From an uncultured Saprospiraceae bacterium (GTDB lineage Bacteria > Bacteroidota > Bacteroidia > Chitinophagales > Saprospiraceae), in assembly GCA_937923485.1 (NCBI GenBank), contig CALDUE010000126.1, positions 1 to 64,000 on the forward strand: 64,000 nt of DNA. The letters are read 5' to 3'. A program made the translations under genes and the position numbers. Shown here piece after piece: positions 6,670 to 15,757 of this stretch. Numbering within the stretch: the stretch's first letter is position 1; each line of letters opens with the position of its first letter. A model generated the notes under the pieces. The model had not been told where the DNA came from. It worked only from the letters and a program-made list of their open reading frames with translations, and made no database searches.

Positions 6670-9600
6670 GGCTAGATCGGCTTAATAGAGAGTTTGCATT
6701 CGTTTTTGATGGCAATCACCCTAATGGAGGTCAAACTTTAAAAAAGGTCTTGCTAGATGACTATGGATATGACCTCATCTTTGTCACTTTTGACAACGGT
6801 GTGGCAAGTAACATTACTACAGGCGATTGGCTTGTAAATGCGATCAAGAGTATGAACGCTCGTAAGCTAGCAGACGGTGTAACTGAAAAAACACCAATTA
6901 TTGGTGTAAGCATGGGTGGTCTAGTAACTAAGATTGCTATTGCAAAAATGGAAGCAGATAACTATGACCACCAATTGTCAAAGTATTTTTCTTTTGACAC
7001 TCCTCTTCGGGGCGCCAATATACCTCTTGGACTCCAACATGCAGCTGCTCACGTGTACCGCGCTAAAGTTTTAGGGGTGCTCATCCGTAAGCTTGATTGT
7101 GGAATTAGAGAAACAGGCAGAGCCCTATTCAATCCAGCTGCTAAAGAAATGTTACTAGTGACAGCAGATGCAGAAGCGACTTACCGCCATTGGCCATTTC
7201 CTTCAACGGTTGTTCACACAACTACCACTGCAGACCATTTAGCATTTCAAAACTATTTCGATGGGCTTTCGATTAATATCCCACACTATGCTATTTCTAA
7301 TGGAGCGGCTGCAGGCAATCAATCTGTTGTTGGTTCAGGTACATCACAAATTTCCCCCAATGCTCTGATACTAGACATCAAAAGCCTACCAATACCGTTG
7401 AATATGCGAATAAAAGCAAAATTCTTACCACAGTGTTTTTCTGTTAGAGCAGGAGGATTTCAAATTTCTTCAGCTGCTCTAGATTTAGCTTTTGACGGTC
7501 TTCCAAATTACGATCTTTTAGCTGGTGGCACTCGTGGAACACACGATCGAGGTGAAAAGAAGAATTGTAAAGATAAATGGCCAAAAAAGAAAAGTTTCTC
7601 TCAAGAATATGTTGCAGACTACCACAGCTTCATTCCTACCCTAAGTTCGCTTAACCTAACCCTACCAGGCGAACTTCCAGGATCTGGAACGGGGTCGGAC
7701 TACCGTTTTGCAGGTGTTGAAATGCTAGCAAGCAGACATAATGATGTACCATATAATGTTCAAAACCACAGCCATGTAACTGTGACACCAGGCATTGCGG
7801 ATTTCCTTGTCAATAATTTAATACCCGTTAGCGACTTAAGTCCAACAGCTATCGACCCAAGCACTTCAATTCTTAGCTACCCCTACAACTTTGGACAATC
7901 TTCTGCGGGAGTAGGTGGACCTATCAGTACATCTACATACCTGCATGGGGTACTCGGGGTGACCTCGTCTGGAGCTATTCTAGTCAATAACGATGACGTT
8001 ATCAGCAATACCACCATTACATCTAACCCACAAAATAACACAGCTCCATTCCAGCTTACACTAACTACCGGCCCTTGCGATTCACCTCCCGCCGACATCA
8101 CCCTTCAATCTGGAGCAGAGTTTATCGTAGGCGAAAACCAAACGCGAACAGCACAAGTATTTGCCTTGCCGGAGACCCGTGTCACTGTCCAAAGTGGCGG
8201 GACACTGAGTGTCAATACTGGTTCAACCTTCAGACTTCAATCTAGTGGCCCAGATAACAATGGCGGTATTGTAGTCCAAGCAGGAGGGTTGATTGACGCC
8301 AAATGGGGCGGCCGCATCATTGCTAACGGAGGCCTTATCCGTGTAAAAAGTGGCGGTATGCTCCGCACCTCTTATAACGGTCAAATCATCGCTCGCAATG
8401 GTGGCCGTATTATACTCGAAGACGGTGCACTCGTCCAGTTGTGGGGAGGAGATGTAGACCCTGAAGGAAATGGTCAAGTCTGGATTCAATCTGGAGGCAC
8501 ACTGGAAATACTTGGTGACTATGAAACCTCTGGAAACGGGTATTTTCACTTTTCACAAGGGAACGAAGTAGAGGGCCCAGGTGCGCTCAAGATCGAACAT
8601 AAAAATCGAGAATATCGTCGAATGTATGTTGATCATGGAGCTAGCGTGACACTAACTGGGCAAGATTTCTATGCCCAATCGGCGAGAATTATCTACGACG
8701 GTTCTAGTGGGCTTAAACTGAGAGATGGTTCAGAAGCTGACGTATCAACTTGTGTTTTTGAAGGCGGTCGAGCTTCGATTCAAACTGACCTCACTGCCAA
8801 AGCGAACATCCGTCATTCTGATTTTCGAGAAAGTAAAACAGGGGTAGAATTTCTCACCGAAGATGTTGCTGGAGGCAGTGCCACAGTGCGCAGTTGCACC
8901 TTTACAAATTGTACTGAAGGGGTCGTTGCCCAACATAAAGGTGATGCGACACTCTCTATAAATTCTTATCCTTCAATTCGCTCAAGTGAGTTTATCAATT
9001 GTGAATACGGTTTGTACATACAGGAGCACCCATCAGTTTCCGTCTACAGTTCATCTTTCACCAGCTCAAATGAGGAATACGTTGCAATAGACGCTACCGA
9101 TGCGGGATTAGTCGATCTAGTCAACTGTGAAGTATTCGGGTACACGAATGATGATTCGGGGGCTATCAGATCAGATAAAGTGAGTGACTTTCGACTGGAT
9201 GCTGGAGAATATCATAACAACTCAACAGTAATGACAGTATACGGCACAAGCGATATTACCCTAACCGAATGCGTTGAATTTTCAACCAACGATATTGGCA
9301 TAGACTGTTTCGCAGCAAGCACCATCGATTTTAATGGTTCAGACTGGACAAACACCTCTCCTGCTGTACAAAGCGCAAATGCAGCGGTAACCGTAACGAG
9401 TACCAAGTCCAACAGCTTTGTACATGGAGGTGATCCATTCTTTCAGTTCGAGTCCACTGGAAATATTGAAATGGAAAACAACAGTTGGATGCTAGAGCTT
9501 GATGGTAATGACTTACCAATCCAAAGTGCTTGGTTTGACCTTAGTGGCTCTGGCAACCCAAGCGTTACCGTAACCACGCTAGGTGAAGGATGTGGTAGTG

Positions 9601-9950
9601 ACTGTCAAAACCTAGATGACTGCCGTCGTTTCTGTGAATACTATCCAGAAAGTGATTTTTGTCAGATTAAGCCGCCTCTCGGAGGTTTCAAAGGCGAAGG
9701 CGATGGCCCAGGATTAGTCCTATTCCCTAACCCCGCAAGTGGTCAAGTGACAATCGTCAATTTACCTGACGACCAATCTTACAGCCTGACAATCTATTCG
9801 GCTACTGGACAAATAATGCAGACCTACACTAGTCTTCAAAGTCCTGTACAAGAAATTGGGGTCTCTGATTTAGTCCCTGGGTTTTACTTGCTTCAACTTT
9901 CAACTGAAAGTGGAGCTATGCAGCAAAAGCGGTTCTCAATCGCTAGGTAG
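6612..9950 (+). CDS. PGAP1-like esterase / right-handed beta-helix protein with T9SS sorting domain
   Basis: The 1112 codons are read from an ATG that overlaps the previous frame by 58 bases; a stop (TAA) lies directly upstream in this frame. Residues about 20-250 form an alpha/beta-hydrolase: FVFDGNHPNGG, the nucleophile elbow GVSMGG (Ser in GxSxG) and FDTPLRGANIPLG, as in PGAP1-type lipases/esterases. A long region follows with many short beta repeats (VQSGG, VKSGGML, CTFTNCTEGV) typical of a right-handed beta-helix. The end (LVLFPNPASGQVTIV ... LVPGFYLLQLSTESG) is a T9SS type A sorting domain. The product should be exported and released or anchored at the surface. It lacks its own signal peptide, which is encoded by 5773-6669. 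The substrate is unknown. Confidence 0.8.
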   Translation: MRRKTLSVNGFDPTGEGDLRLDRLNREFAFVFDGNHPNGGQTLKKVLLDDYGYDLIFVTFDNGVASNITTGDWLVNAIKSMNARKLADGVTEKTPIIGVSMGGLVTKIAIAKMEADNYDHQLSKYFSFDTPLRGANIPLGLQHAAAHVYRAKVLGVLIRKLDCGIRETGRALFNPAAKEMLLVTADAEATYRHWPFPSTVVHTTTTADHLAFQNYFDGLSINIPHYAISNGAAAGNQSVVGSGTSQISPNALILDIKSLPIPLNMRIKAKFLPQCFSVRAGGFQISSAALDLAFDGLPNYDLLAGGTRGTHDRGEKKNCKDKWPKKKSFSQEYVADYHSFIPTLSSLNLTLPGELPGSGTGSDYRFAGVEMLASRHNDVPYNVQNHSHVTVTPGIADFLVNNLIPVSDLSPTAIDPSTSILSYPYNFGQSSAGVGGPISTSTYLHGVLGVTSSGAILVNNDDVISNTTITSNPQNNTAPFQLTLTTGPCDSPPADITLQSGAEFIVGENQTRTAQVFALPETRVTVQSGGTLSVNTGSTFRLQSSGPDNNGGIVVQAGGLIDAKWGGRIIANGGLIRVKSGGMLRTSYNGQIIARNGGRIILEDGALVQLWGGDVDPEGNGQVWIQSGGTLEILGDYETSGNGYFHFSQGNEVEGPGALKIEHKNREYRRMYVDHGASVTLTGQDFYAQSARIIYDGSSGLKLRDGSEADVSTCVFEGGRASIQTDLTAKANIRHSDFRESKTGVEFLTEDVAGGSATVRSCTFTNCTEGVVAQHKGDATLSINSYPSIRSSEFINCEYGLYIQEHPSVSVYSSSFTSSNEEYVAIDATDAGLVDLVNCEVFGYTNDDSGAIRSDKVSDFRLDAGEYHNNSTVMTVYGTSDITLTECVEFSTNDIGIDCFAASTIDFNGSDWTNTSPAVQSANAAVTVTSTKSNSFVHGGDPFFQFESTGNIEMENNSWMLELDGNDLPIQSAWFDLSGSGNPSVTVTTLGEGCGSDCQNLDDCRRFCEYYPESDFCQIKPPLGGFKGEGDGPGLVLFPNPASGQVTIVNLPDDQSYSLTIYSATGQIMQTYTSLQSPVQEIGVSDLVPGFYLLQLSTESGAMQQKRFSIAR

Positions 9951-9970
9951 AGTACAAATTTAAAGAGTGT

Positions 9971-10010
9971 TAGAAGTGGGTGTGTTCTGAATAGGATGCA
10001 CCCACTTCTA
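9971..10010 (+). terminator. Hairpin after the esterase gene
   Basis: A perfect 12-bp inverted repeat (TAGAAGTGGGTG at 9971-9982 with CACCCACTTCTA at 9999-10010) encloses a 16-base loop. It is followed by TTAAATTTAG rather than a pure U run, so it may be a weak terminator or an mRNA 3'-end stabiliser. Confidence 0.55.
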
Positions 10011-10063
10011 TTAAATTTAGGGGCAACACCCTTATAACTAAATTTTTAGTTACACCTTTGAGC

Positions 10064-10945
10064 ATGCTTATCGTATCTCGCTTACTGCTATTGCTAGCTG
10101 CCTGCTCCAGTTTGGTTGCTGCAGCCCAAACCCACACCCTCACCTCCTGGAAAGGTTCAGCCTATCACATTGAGGATAAATACTTGCAAGCTGGATACGG
10201 TCCGCATGTAATTGACGGTGAGTTCTTCGGTCATATTGAATTGGAAGCACTGAACATCGAACTACAGCCAGAAGACCAGACCTTCCCAGGCGTATACGAG
10301 CGCGTCCAATTTGGGATTATTGTCCGCTCAAAGCTGGATATACTAGAGGCCGGATGCTACCAATTAAGCCTAAATTCAGATGACGGCTCTGTACTCTGGA
10401 TCGACGATGAGTTGGCCGTTTCTAATGATGGGCACCACAAAGAACGCCGTGTTACAGATAGTCTAGTCTTTGATAAAAAAACCTACGAAGCGAAGGTCTG
10501 GTACTACAATGCCTATTACGGCGGCTATGCACTAGAGTTGGATATAGATCGGATCGGGCCGGCTGAAAGCTGTCCCAATGTTGAGCTTACAGTTCCCCCT
10601 AAGGAGCCAATCATTTTAATAGGTGCTCAGCTATTCAGCCATGGTAGCTACATCATACTACGCAGAGGCGCTGAGCAATTTGATGAACTTGTCGCTCAGT
10701 TAAGAACGATGGACATCAAGAAGATTACCATTATTGGCCATACCGATGATACTGGAGAAGAAGCGGACAATCTTGTTCTCTCTGAACGACGAGCAGAATC
10801 GGTTCTTAGCTTTTTACAGAGTCGAGTGAATTTAACGGGTGTAGAAGTCGTCCTCTTGGGAAAAGGCGAATCTGATCCCGTTGCAGACAATGCTACACGC
10901 GCAGGCCAAGTCCGTAATCGTCGGGTCGAGATTCTAGTCGAGTAA
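10064..10945 (+). CDS. PA14-like domain fused to an OmpA-like peptidoglycan-binding domain
   Basis: The 293-aa protein has a signal peptide (LLLLLAACSSLVAAAQ). Residues about 25-175 look like a PA14 carbohydrate-binding fold: CYQLSLNSDDGSVLWIDDELAVSNDG..., then KVWYYNAYYGGYALEL. Residues about 190-290 are an OmpA-like domain (ITIIGHTDDTGEE, LSERRAESVL, GKGESDPVADN, RNRRVEILV) that should bind peptidoglycan. I prefer the ATG at 10064 over the upstream in-frame TTG at 10058, because the TTG lies inside a CCTTTG that resembles a -7 box. It may tether a glycan-binding head to the cell wall, but the role is inferred. Confidence 0.8.
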   Translation: MLIVSRLLLLLAACSSLVAAAQTHTLTSWKGSAYHIEDKYLQAGYGPHVIDGEFFGHIELEALNIELQPEDQTFPGVYERVQFGIIVRSKLDILEAGCYQLSLNSDDGSVLWIDDELAVSNDGHHKERRVTDSLVFDKKTYEAKVWYYNAYYGGYALELDIDRIGPAESCPNVELTVPPKEPIILIGAQLFSHGSYIILRRGAEQFDELVAQLRTMDIKKITIIGHTDDTGEEADNLVLSERRAESVLSFLQSRVNLTGVEVVLLGKGESDPVADNATRAGQVRNRRVEILVE

Positions 10946-10948
10946 AAT

Positions 10949-11557
10949 TTAATTCAACGGCTTCACACCTATATGCCAACCAAACCTTACCGCGAGGTAT
11001 CGAATTAAGATGACCACCGCTATCGCAATCCCAATATTGAGGTCACGAAAGGCATTAAGCTGCTCAGCCATGAGATAGATAACTCCTCCAATAAGGCAAG
11101 CAGAAGCATATATTTCTTTTCTAAAAATGAGCGGCACTTCAGCGCAGAGTACATCTCGCGTTACACCTCCAAAGACTGCCGATACAATTCCCATCATCAC
11201 AGCGATAACGGGCGACAAACCGAGATTGAGTGTTTTTTCAAGCCCCATGATGGTAAATAGCCCGATTCCAACCGTGTCGAAAATGAACATGCTGCGACGT
11301 AGCTTACTGATATACCCGCGTCCTAAGTAGCAAATTGGCAGCGCGATGCCAACCAGTCCGATATACGTAAGGTCATTCATCCACCCCACAGGTGTTTGAC
11401 CCAGAAGCACATCCCGTAAGGTGCCGCCTCCAACAGCGGTGACAAAGCCAATAACTGCTGCGCCTACAAGGTCAAATTTCTTGTCGATCGCAGTCAGAAT
11501 TCCGCTGATGGCGAAGACAAAGGTACCGGCAAGGTCAAGTGCGTAAAGGATAGACAT
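10949..11557 (-). CDS. TRIC / UPF0126 family membrane protein (cation channel)
   Basis: A 202-aa integral membrane protein with about seven hydrophobic segments and the two family repeats, each with a glycine-rich GG(V/G)TRDV-type motif: TAVGGGTLRDVLLG near residue 40 and SAVFGGVTRDVLCAEVP near 125. This duplicated pattern marks the bacterial trimeric intracellular cation channel family (YadS/YicG-like). It converges with the PA14-OmpA gene with only 3 bases between them. The physiological substrate is not deducible; potassium is the usual proposal for the family. Confidence 0.88.
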   Translation of the reverse strand: MSILYALDLAGTFVFAISGILTAIDKKFDLVGAAVIGFVTAVGGGTLRDVLLGQTPVGWMNDLTYIGLVGIALPICYLGRGYISKLRRSMFIFDTVGIGLFTIMGLEKTLNLGLSPVIAVMMGIVSAVFGGVTRDVLCAEVPLIFRKEIYASACLIGGVIYLMAEQLNAFRDLNIGIAIAVVILIRYLAVRFGWHIGVKPLN

Positions 11558-11643
11558 CTGACCACGAAGCTAGATCGTTCCTACCTTTCGCATAACAGTT
11601 TTCTACCCTATGCAGGAGATGGGATTTCTCCCTTCTAATATTG

Positions 11644-11651
11644 TACTTTCG
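11644..11651 (+). promoter_or_regulatory. Likely -7 box of hutH
   Basis: TACTTTCG lies 23 bases before the hutH ATG and matches the Bacteroidetes -7 box TAnnTTTG at all but one defined position. The same octamer is found before aspS (27208-27215). No good -33 element is visible. Confidence 0.4.
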
Positions 11652-11674
11652 GCGGCCCTAACCTGTTGTAGCAT

Positions 11675-13186
11675 ATGCAAGCATCATTCTCCTTTGGCAG
11701 TGATACACTAACTCCAAAACTTGCCCTAGCGCTAGCTCATTCTAAAGTTGATGCAAAAATCAGCGCTGAGGTACATCGTGGGGTCGCGGAAGCACATGAT
11801 CAGATTGTAGCGATAGCACAATCAGACTCAGCGACCTACGGGATCAATACGGGATTCGGACCATTATGCGCAACGATTATCCCTAAAGATCAACGAGCGA
11901 TTCTTCAGGAAAAACTTTTGCGTAGTCACAGTGTCGGCATGGGTAAGCCCGTGCCGATTATTGTCTCCCGTCTCATGTTGATTCAAAAACTCCATGCCCT
12001 TTGCCTTGGGAAAAGTGGAGTCAGCCCAGCTGTCATCGAGCGCATTTTATGGTTAATCAATCACCAGTATTCTCCAGTAGTTCCGAGTCAAGGAAGCGTC
12101 GGTGCATCTGGAGATTTGGCGCCCTTGTCTCACCTTTTCCTCCCATTGATAGGTGAAGGCCACCTCAATGAAGGTTTTGACGCAAGTCTACCTGCTCGAC
12201 CAACGAGTGAAGTCTACGTGGAACATGGCCTTGAAGCCATCGAACTCGGCCCTAAGGACGGTCTAGCCTTAATAAACGGTACACAGTTTATTGCCGCACA
12301 CGCAGTACTTGCCGTTGATCGATTGGAAAATTGCTTGAAGCACGCCAATCTTATCGGTGCGATGATGGTCGATGGTATTCAAGCTTCGACTAGTCCTTTT
12401 GATGAGCGACTTCATGCACTTCGTCCACATGCAGGTGCGGTACATGTTGCAAACAGCTTGCGCCAAAACATGGAGGGCAGTGAGATTCCCGCAGCCCACG
12501 CAGATTGTGAGCGTGTTCAAGATCCCTATTCAATTCGCTGCATGCCTCAGGTACACGGAGCGAGTTATGATGCGTGGAAACACCTACACAATGTGCTCAC
12601 GGTCGAGCTTAATAGCGTAACCGACAACCCTGTTCTTGTTGGACATGAAGAGGTAATCAGCGGTGGAAGTTTTCATGGACAACCGATGGCCTTACCGATC
12701 GACTACGCTACCCTAGCAGCAGCCGAATTAGGGAGTATAAGTGAGCGCCGAATCTATCTCAGCTTGCTAGGCATCCATCCGAATGTGCCGACTCTTTTAA
12801 TGAAAGATGCAGGTCTGGACAGTGGCTACATGATCTTGCAATACACTGCTGCTGCATTGGTATCTGAGAACAAAACGCAATGCTTCCCAGCTTCTGCTGA
12901 TTCTATTCCAACGGGCATGGGGCAAGAAGACCATGTAAGTATGGGCAGCATTGGCAGTCGCAAATTGCTACGCGTCGTTACCAATTTGGAGCGTGTACTT
13001 GCAATTGAGTTGTTGTGTGCTGGACAGGCATTGGACTTCCAACGTCCGCTGAAATCAGGTAAAGCTGTGGAGCATGCGCATGCTGTTTTGCGGAAGCACA
13101 TCACCCACGCAACCGAGGACAGAATCTTCGCTTACGACATGAAAGCCGCTGAAGATTTAGTAAAGAGTGGAGCGCTGCTCGCCTAA
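11675..13186 (+). CDS. hutH: Histidine ammonia-lyase
   Basis: Cytoplasmic MIO-dependent lyase that deaminates histidine to urocanate, the first step of histidine catabolism. Its 503 aa are the normal length. The segment GSVGASGDLAPLSH contains the Ala-Ser-Gly triad (A144-S145-G146) that cyclises to the MIO cofactor. YGINTGFG near residue 55 and QDPYSIRC-type residues around 285 are present, and the QEDHVSMG segment near 411 completes the active site. No other hut gene is in the window, so the pathway partners must be elsewhere. It converges with the MtfA-like gene with a single base between the two stops. Confidence 0.96.
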   Translation: MQASFSFGSDTLTPKLALALAHSKVDAKISAEVHRGVAEAHDQIVAIAQSDSATYGINTGFGPLCATIIPKDQRAILQEKLLRSHSVGMGKPVPIIVSRLMLIQKLHALCLGKSGVSPAVIERILWLINHQYSPVVPSQGSVGASGDLAPLSHLFLPLIGEGHLNEGFDASLPARPTSEVYVEHGLEAIELGPKDGLALINGTQFIAAHAVLAVDRLENCLKHANLIGAMMVDGIQASTSPFDERLHALRPHAGAVHVANSLRQNMEGSEIPAAHADCERVQDPYSIRCMPQVHGASYDAWKHLHNVLTVELNSVTDNPVLVGHEEVISGGSFHGQPMALPIDYATLAAAELGSISERRIYLSLLGIHPNVPTLLMKDAGLDSGYMILQYTAAALVSENKTQCFPASADSIPTGMGQEDHVSMGSIGSRKLLRVVTNLERVLAIELLCAGQALDFQRPLKSGKAVEHAHAVLRKHITHATEDRIFAYDMKAAEDLVKSGALLA

Positions 13187-13187
13187 C

Positions 13188-14009
13188 TTATGATCCGTGA
13201 TCTTCTCTGTAAGCCAGTGCGGGATCGTGCTGTGTTGGGTCTTGCTTAAAAATATCCTCCAGCATTTCAAATAGTTTGGGATGCTCCTCTTTCATGGCTT
13301 CTGGGCGAAAGAAGAAGAACTCTGTTGAGACTGCGAAAAATTCAGCTTCATTGGTAGCTCCGTAATCATCAAGAAGACTTTGTCCTCGTATGATTTTACG
13401 AATTTCAGCCTGCACGAGGCGCATCCAGGGACCCGCGAGTCCGTCCTCCAAATAGTAGTCGGGAGACCCGTCAGTTTCACCATCGCTCATGTCGAGCAGG
13501 TGGGCGAACTCATGGACCCCGACGTTGCCATCGGTATGCTCCTTAAATCCTTGATGTAGCGCTGGCTTGCTCAAAACCATGGCGCGTTTCAATTCTCGGT
13601 TGCCTACCATTCCGAGGATATTGCGATTGGTGGAGTCTGGGTTGAAGTCTCTCGAAAAGCGATCTCCATGAAGGATCACTTCATCAATGTTAGGGTAATG
13701 CCAGTCTGGAAACCCAAACAGCGGAATTTGAGCACTTGCCGCGACGAATAATTTATCCGTTAGACTCACTGATGTTTTCGCGCCATTGATGGTTACTCGC
13801 TCAAGGAAACCCTGGACACGCTTTGCGAATACTGCTTTGCGCTCAGGTGAAAGCTCTCTAAAGTAACGGACGCGTTCATTTAGAATGTCAATCCATTCTT
13901 GAGGTACGGGTTCTTCAGGTAAGGTTCGCCGGGATTTCCAGAAAAGATAGAAGCCCGCAAGGACGAGTAGCGTTAGTAAGGCAGCGATGATAAGGTAGGC
14001 GAGGTCCAT
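13188..14009 (-). CDS. MtfA-like zinc metallopeptidase (M90 family)
   Basis: A 273-aa protein with one N-terminal membrane anchor (residues 4-23) followed by a soluble domain. The motif VGVHEFAHLLD (H166, E167, H170) is the gluzincin HExxH-type site, and TNEAEFFAVSTEFFF near residue 225 supplies the downstream glutamate, as in MtfA (YeeI), a zinc aminopeptidase linked to glucose transport regulation in enterobacteria. WHYPNIDEVIL and SRDFN are also family features. The anchor is common in Bacteroidetes versions. The target here is unknown. Confidence 0.88.
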   Translation of the reverse strand: MDLAYLIIAALLTLLVLAGFYLFWKSRRTLPEEPVPQEWIDILNERVRYFRELSPERKAVFAKRVQGFLERVTINGAKTSVSLTDKLFVAASAQIPLFGFPDWHYPNIDEVILHGDRFSRDFNPDSTNRNILGMVGNRELKRAMVLSKPALHQGFKEHTDGNVGVHEFAHLLDMSDGETDGSPDYYLEDGLAGPWMRLVQAEIRKIIRGQSLLDDYGATNEAEFFAVSTEFFFFRPEAMKEEHPKLFEMLEDIFKQDPTQHDPALAYREDHGS

Positions 14010-14054
14010 GGGATAAAAAACAGGGATGGAGTATTGATGGGAATTTTGAGCGCG

Positions 14055-14103
14055 GGAGTAGGGTTGTCCTACGGATTGGCAATCCGTAGGACCACCCTAC
14101 TCC
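14055..14103. repeat. 23-bp-arm inverted repeat (REP-like / bidirectional terminator)
   Basis: The arms 14055-14077 and 14081-14103 are complementary with a single mismatch around a 3-base loop. The inner core reads GTCCTACGGATT ... AATCCGTAGGAC. It sits between the acyltransferase gene and the MtfA-like gene and covers the acyltransferase stop codon (14097-14099). A palindrome of this length ends one gene and may be copied elsewhere in the genome as a REP-type element, but no second copy was seen in this window. Confidence 0.7.
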
Positions 14104-14660
14104 TCAGGAATCTCATACGCCAACTCAGGAGCATACCCTATTGTGCCCCTGAAAAAATCATGAAAGGACTTTAAGGTGTCTTCATAGTCTTCGGTCACTT
14201 CATAAGGTTCGCTCCAGCGCATGGTTTTTGTATCCCATTCAAAGGCGCAAAAGACAATCGGCACATTTGCAGCACGGGCCATATAATGAAATCCACTCTT
14301 CACTTTATCCGTCTTTGACCGCGTACCTTCAGGTGTAAGGCACAAGCGAAACGTCTCGTTCTCCGCAAAAATCTTAGCGACACCTTCTACAAAATTGGTA
14401 TTCCCCGTGCGGACCACTGGCTTCCCTCCCATTCGCTTCATAATCCACCCTAGCGGAGGCTTGAATAGTGAATGCTTCGCAACAAAACCAATGCTAATAC
14501 CCGTTACTTCACGGAACAGCACGCCGACTGGAAAGTCCCAGTTACTTGTATGTGGATAGACCACAACGAGACACTTGGATACGTCGTGAGGTAGAGGTCC
14601 TTTCAAAGACCATCCCCATTTCTTGAAAATCCAAGTCGAGATGCGTTTAGTAAGAGACAT
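14097..14660 (-). CDS. 1-acylglycerol-3-phosphate acyltransferase-like protein
   Basis: A 187-aa PlsC-family acyltransferase. It has the catalytic HX4D motif (HTSNWD, H37 and D42), the acceptor-binding block around RMGGKPVVRTG and the TPEGTRSK motif (family FPEGTRS) near residue 120. It has no strong transmembrane helix, so it is probably membrane-peripheral. Short members of this type are common in Bacteroidetes and act in phospholipid or acyl-lipid synthesis; the exact acceptor is unknown. Its stop lies inside the 14055-14103 palindrome. Confidence 0.88.
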   Translation of the reverse strand: MSLTKRISTWIFKKWGWSLKGPLPHDVSKCLVVVYPHTSNWDFPVGVLFREVTGISIGFVAKHSLFKPPLGWIMKRMGGKPVVRTGNTNFVEGVAKIFAENETFRLCLTPEGTRSKTDKVKSGFHYMARAANVPIVFCAFEWDTKTMRWSEPYEVTEDYEDTLKSFHDFFRGTIGYAPELAYEIPEE

Positions 14661-14731
14661 AAGAGGGTAAATGAACCACTACTGGTTTTCATGCGAGCAG
14701 CGACTAAAGGCAAATCTATCTAACTAAGCAT

Positions 14732-14739
14732 TACTTTTG
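14732..14739 (+). promoter_or_regulatory. -7 box directly before the Kir channel start
   Basis: TACTTTTG matches TAnnTTTG exactly and ends six bases before the ATG at 14746. Transcription starting a few bases downstream would give a leaderless or nearly leaderless mRNA. The in-frame TTG at 14737 lies inside the box and is therefore unlikely to be the start codon. Confidence 0.5.
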
Positions 14740-14745
14740 ACGCCC

Positions 14746-15699
14746 ATGCGATTAAATCCCTTCAGTAATCCTTTTAACGCGAACGAGGAACGTCCCGAAA
14801 ATCTCGGGTTTGGTGAGAAGGGGACTGCCCAAAAGGGTATAAAGCTGATCAATAAAGACGGTAATTTTAACATTCACCGCTCTGGACCGAGAAGCCTCTT
14901 CGCCTATCAATGGCTGATTGAGATGTCTTGGCCGAAGTTTTTCCTGTATGTGCTCACTTACTACACGGCTGTAAACTTGTTACTAGCACTTGGATTTTAC
15001 CTTATTGGCCCAAGTGGAATTAGTGGAGTAAAAGCTGACCCGTGGTACGAGAGTTTGATGGACTGCTTTTTCTTCAGTGTCCAAACCTTTACCACCGTTG
15101 GGTATGGTAGAATGTCTCCGCTCCACCTCCCCCATCAATTACTCGCTGCCCTTGGAGCACTTATAGGTTTAATGAGTCTAGCACTGGCTACAGGTCTGCT
15201 GTTCGCACGTTTTTCTCGACCTCAAAAATTACTCATGTTTTCTTCGAAGGGGCTCATTTCTCCGTACAGCGATGGCCTTTCGTTCCAATTTAGACTTGCC
15301 AGTAGATCGTCAACCAAACTGATTAATGTCTCTGCGCAAATCGTTTATTCTTGGATTTCTGACATAGGAGGCCACAGAAAACGCAACTTTCATCTCCTGC
15401 AGTTGGAGCGTTCGGAAATAACGATGCTGCCTCTTGATTGGACCGTAGTGCATCCTATTGATATTTCTAGCCCTTTGGCTGGATTGACGCAGACCGAAAT
15501 TCACGAAAGCGACGGTGAATTCATCGTACAGATTAGTGCTTTCGATGAGACCTATGCTCGCCAAATTTTCGAACACACGAGCTACTATGCGAATTGCCTG
15601 GAATGGAATCACAAATTTGCACCCATGTATAGCCCTTCCCACGACGGAAGGTTAGAATTACACCTAGACCGTATAGACGAGAGTAGAGAAGTCGCCTAA
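14746..15699 (+). CDS. Prokaryotic inward-rectifier potassium channel (KirBac-like)
   Basis: The 317-aa inner-membrane channel subunit is predicted to form tetramers. An N-terminal slide-helix region with KLINKDGNFNIHR precedes TM1 (about residues 63-88). A pore helix and the K+ selectivity filter TTVGYG (T117-G121) followed by RMSP come next, then TM2 (about 132-158). The C-terminal 150 residues are the beta-rich cytoplasmic Kir domain (HIL-type segments such as WTVVHPIDISSPL). The start was moved to ATG 14746 because the longer frame begins in the -7 box. Confidence 0.92.
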   Translation: MRLNPFSNPFNANEERPENLGFGEKGTAQKGIKLINKDGNFNIHRSGPRSLFAYQWLIEMSWPKFFLYVLTYYTAVNLLLALGFYLIGPSGISGVKADPWYESLMDCFFFSVQTFTTVGYGRMSPLHLPHQLLAALGALIGLMSLALATGLLFARFSRPQKLLMFSSKGLISPYSDGLSFQFRLASRSSTKLINVSAQIVYSWISDIGGHRKRNFHLLQLERSEITMLPLDWTVVHPIDISSPLAGLTQTEIHESDGEFIVQISAFDETYARQIFEHTSYYANCLEWNHKFAPMYSPSHDGRLELHLDRIDESREVA

Positions 15700-15757
15700 T
15701 AAATTTTAGGGGTATTAAACCTTCACAGCGCTTGATCGTCGAAGAAGTGTGGCCTCA

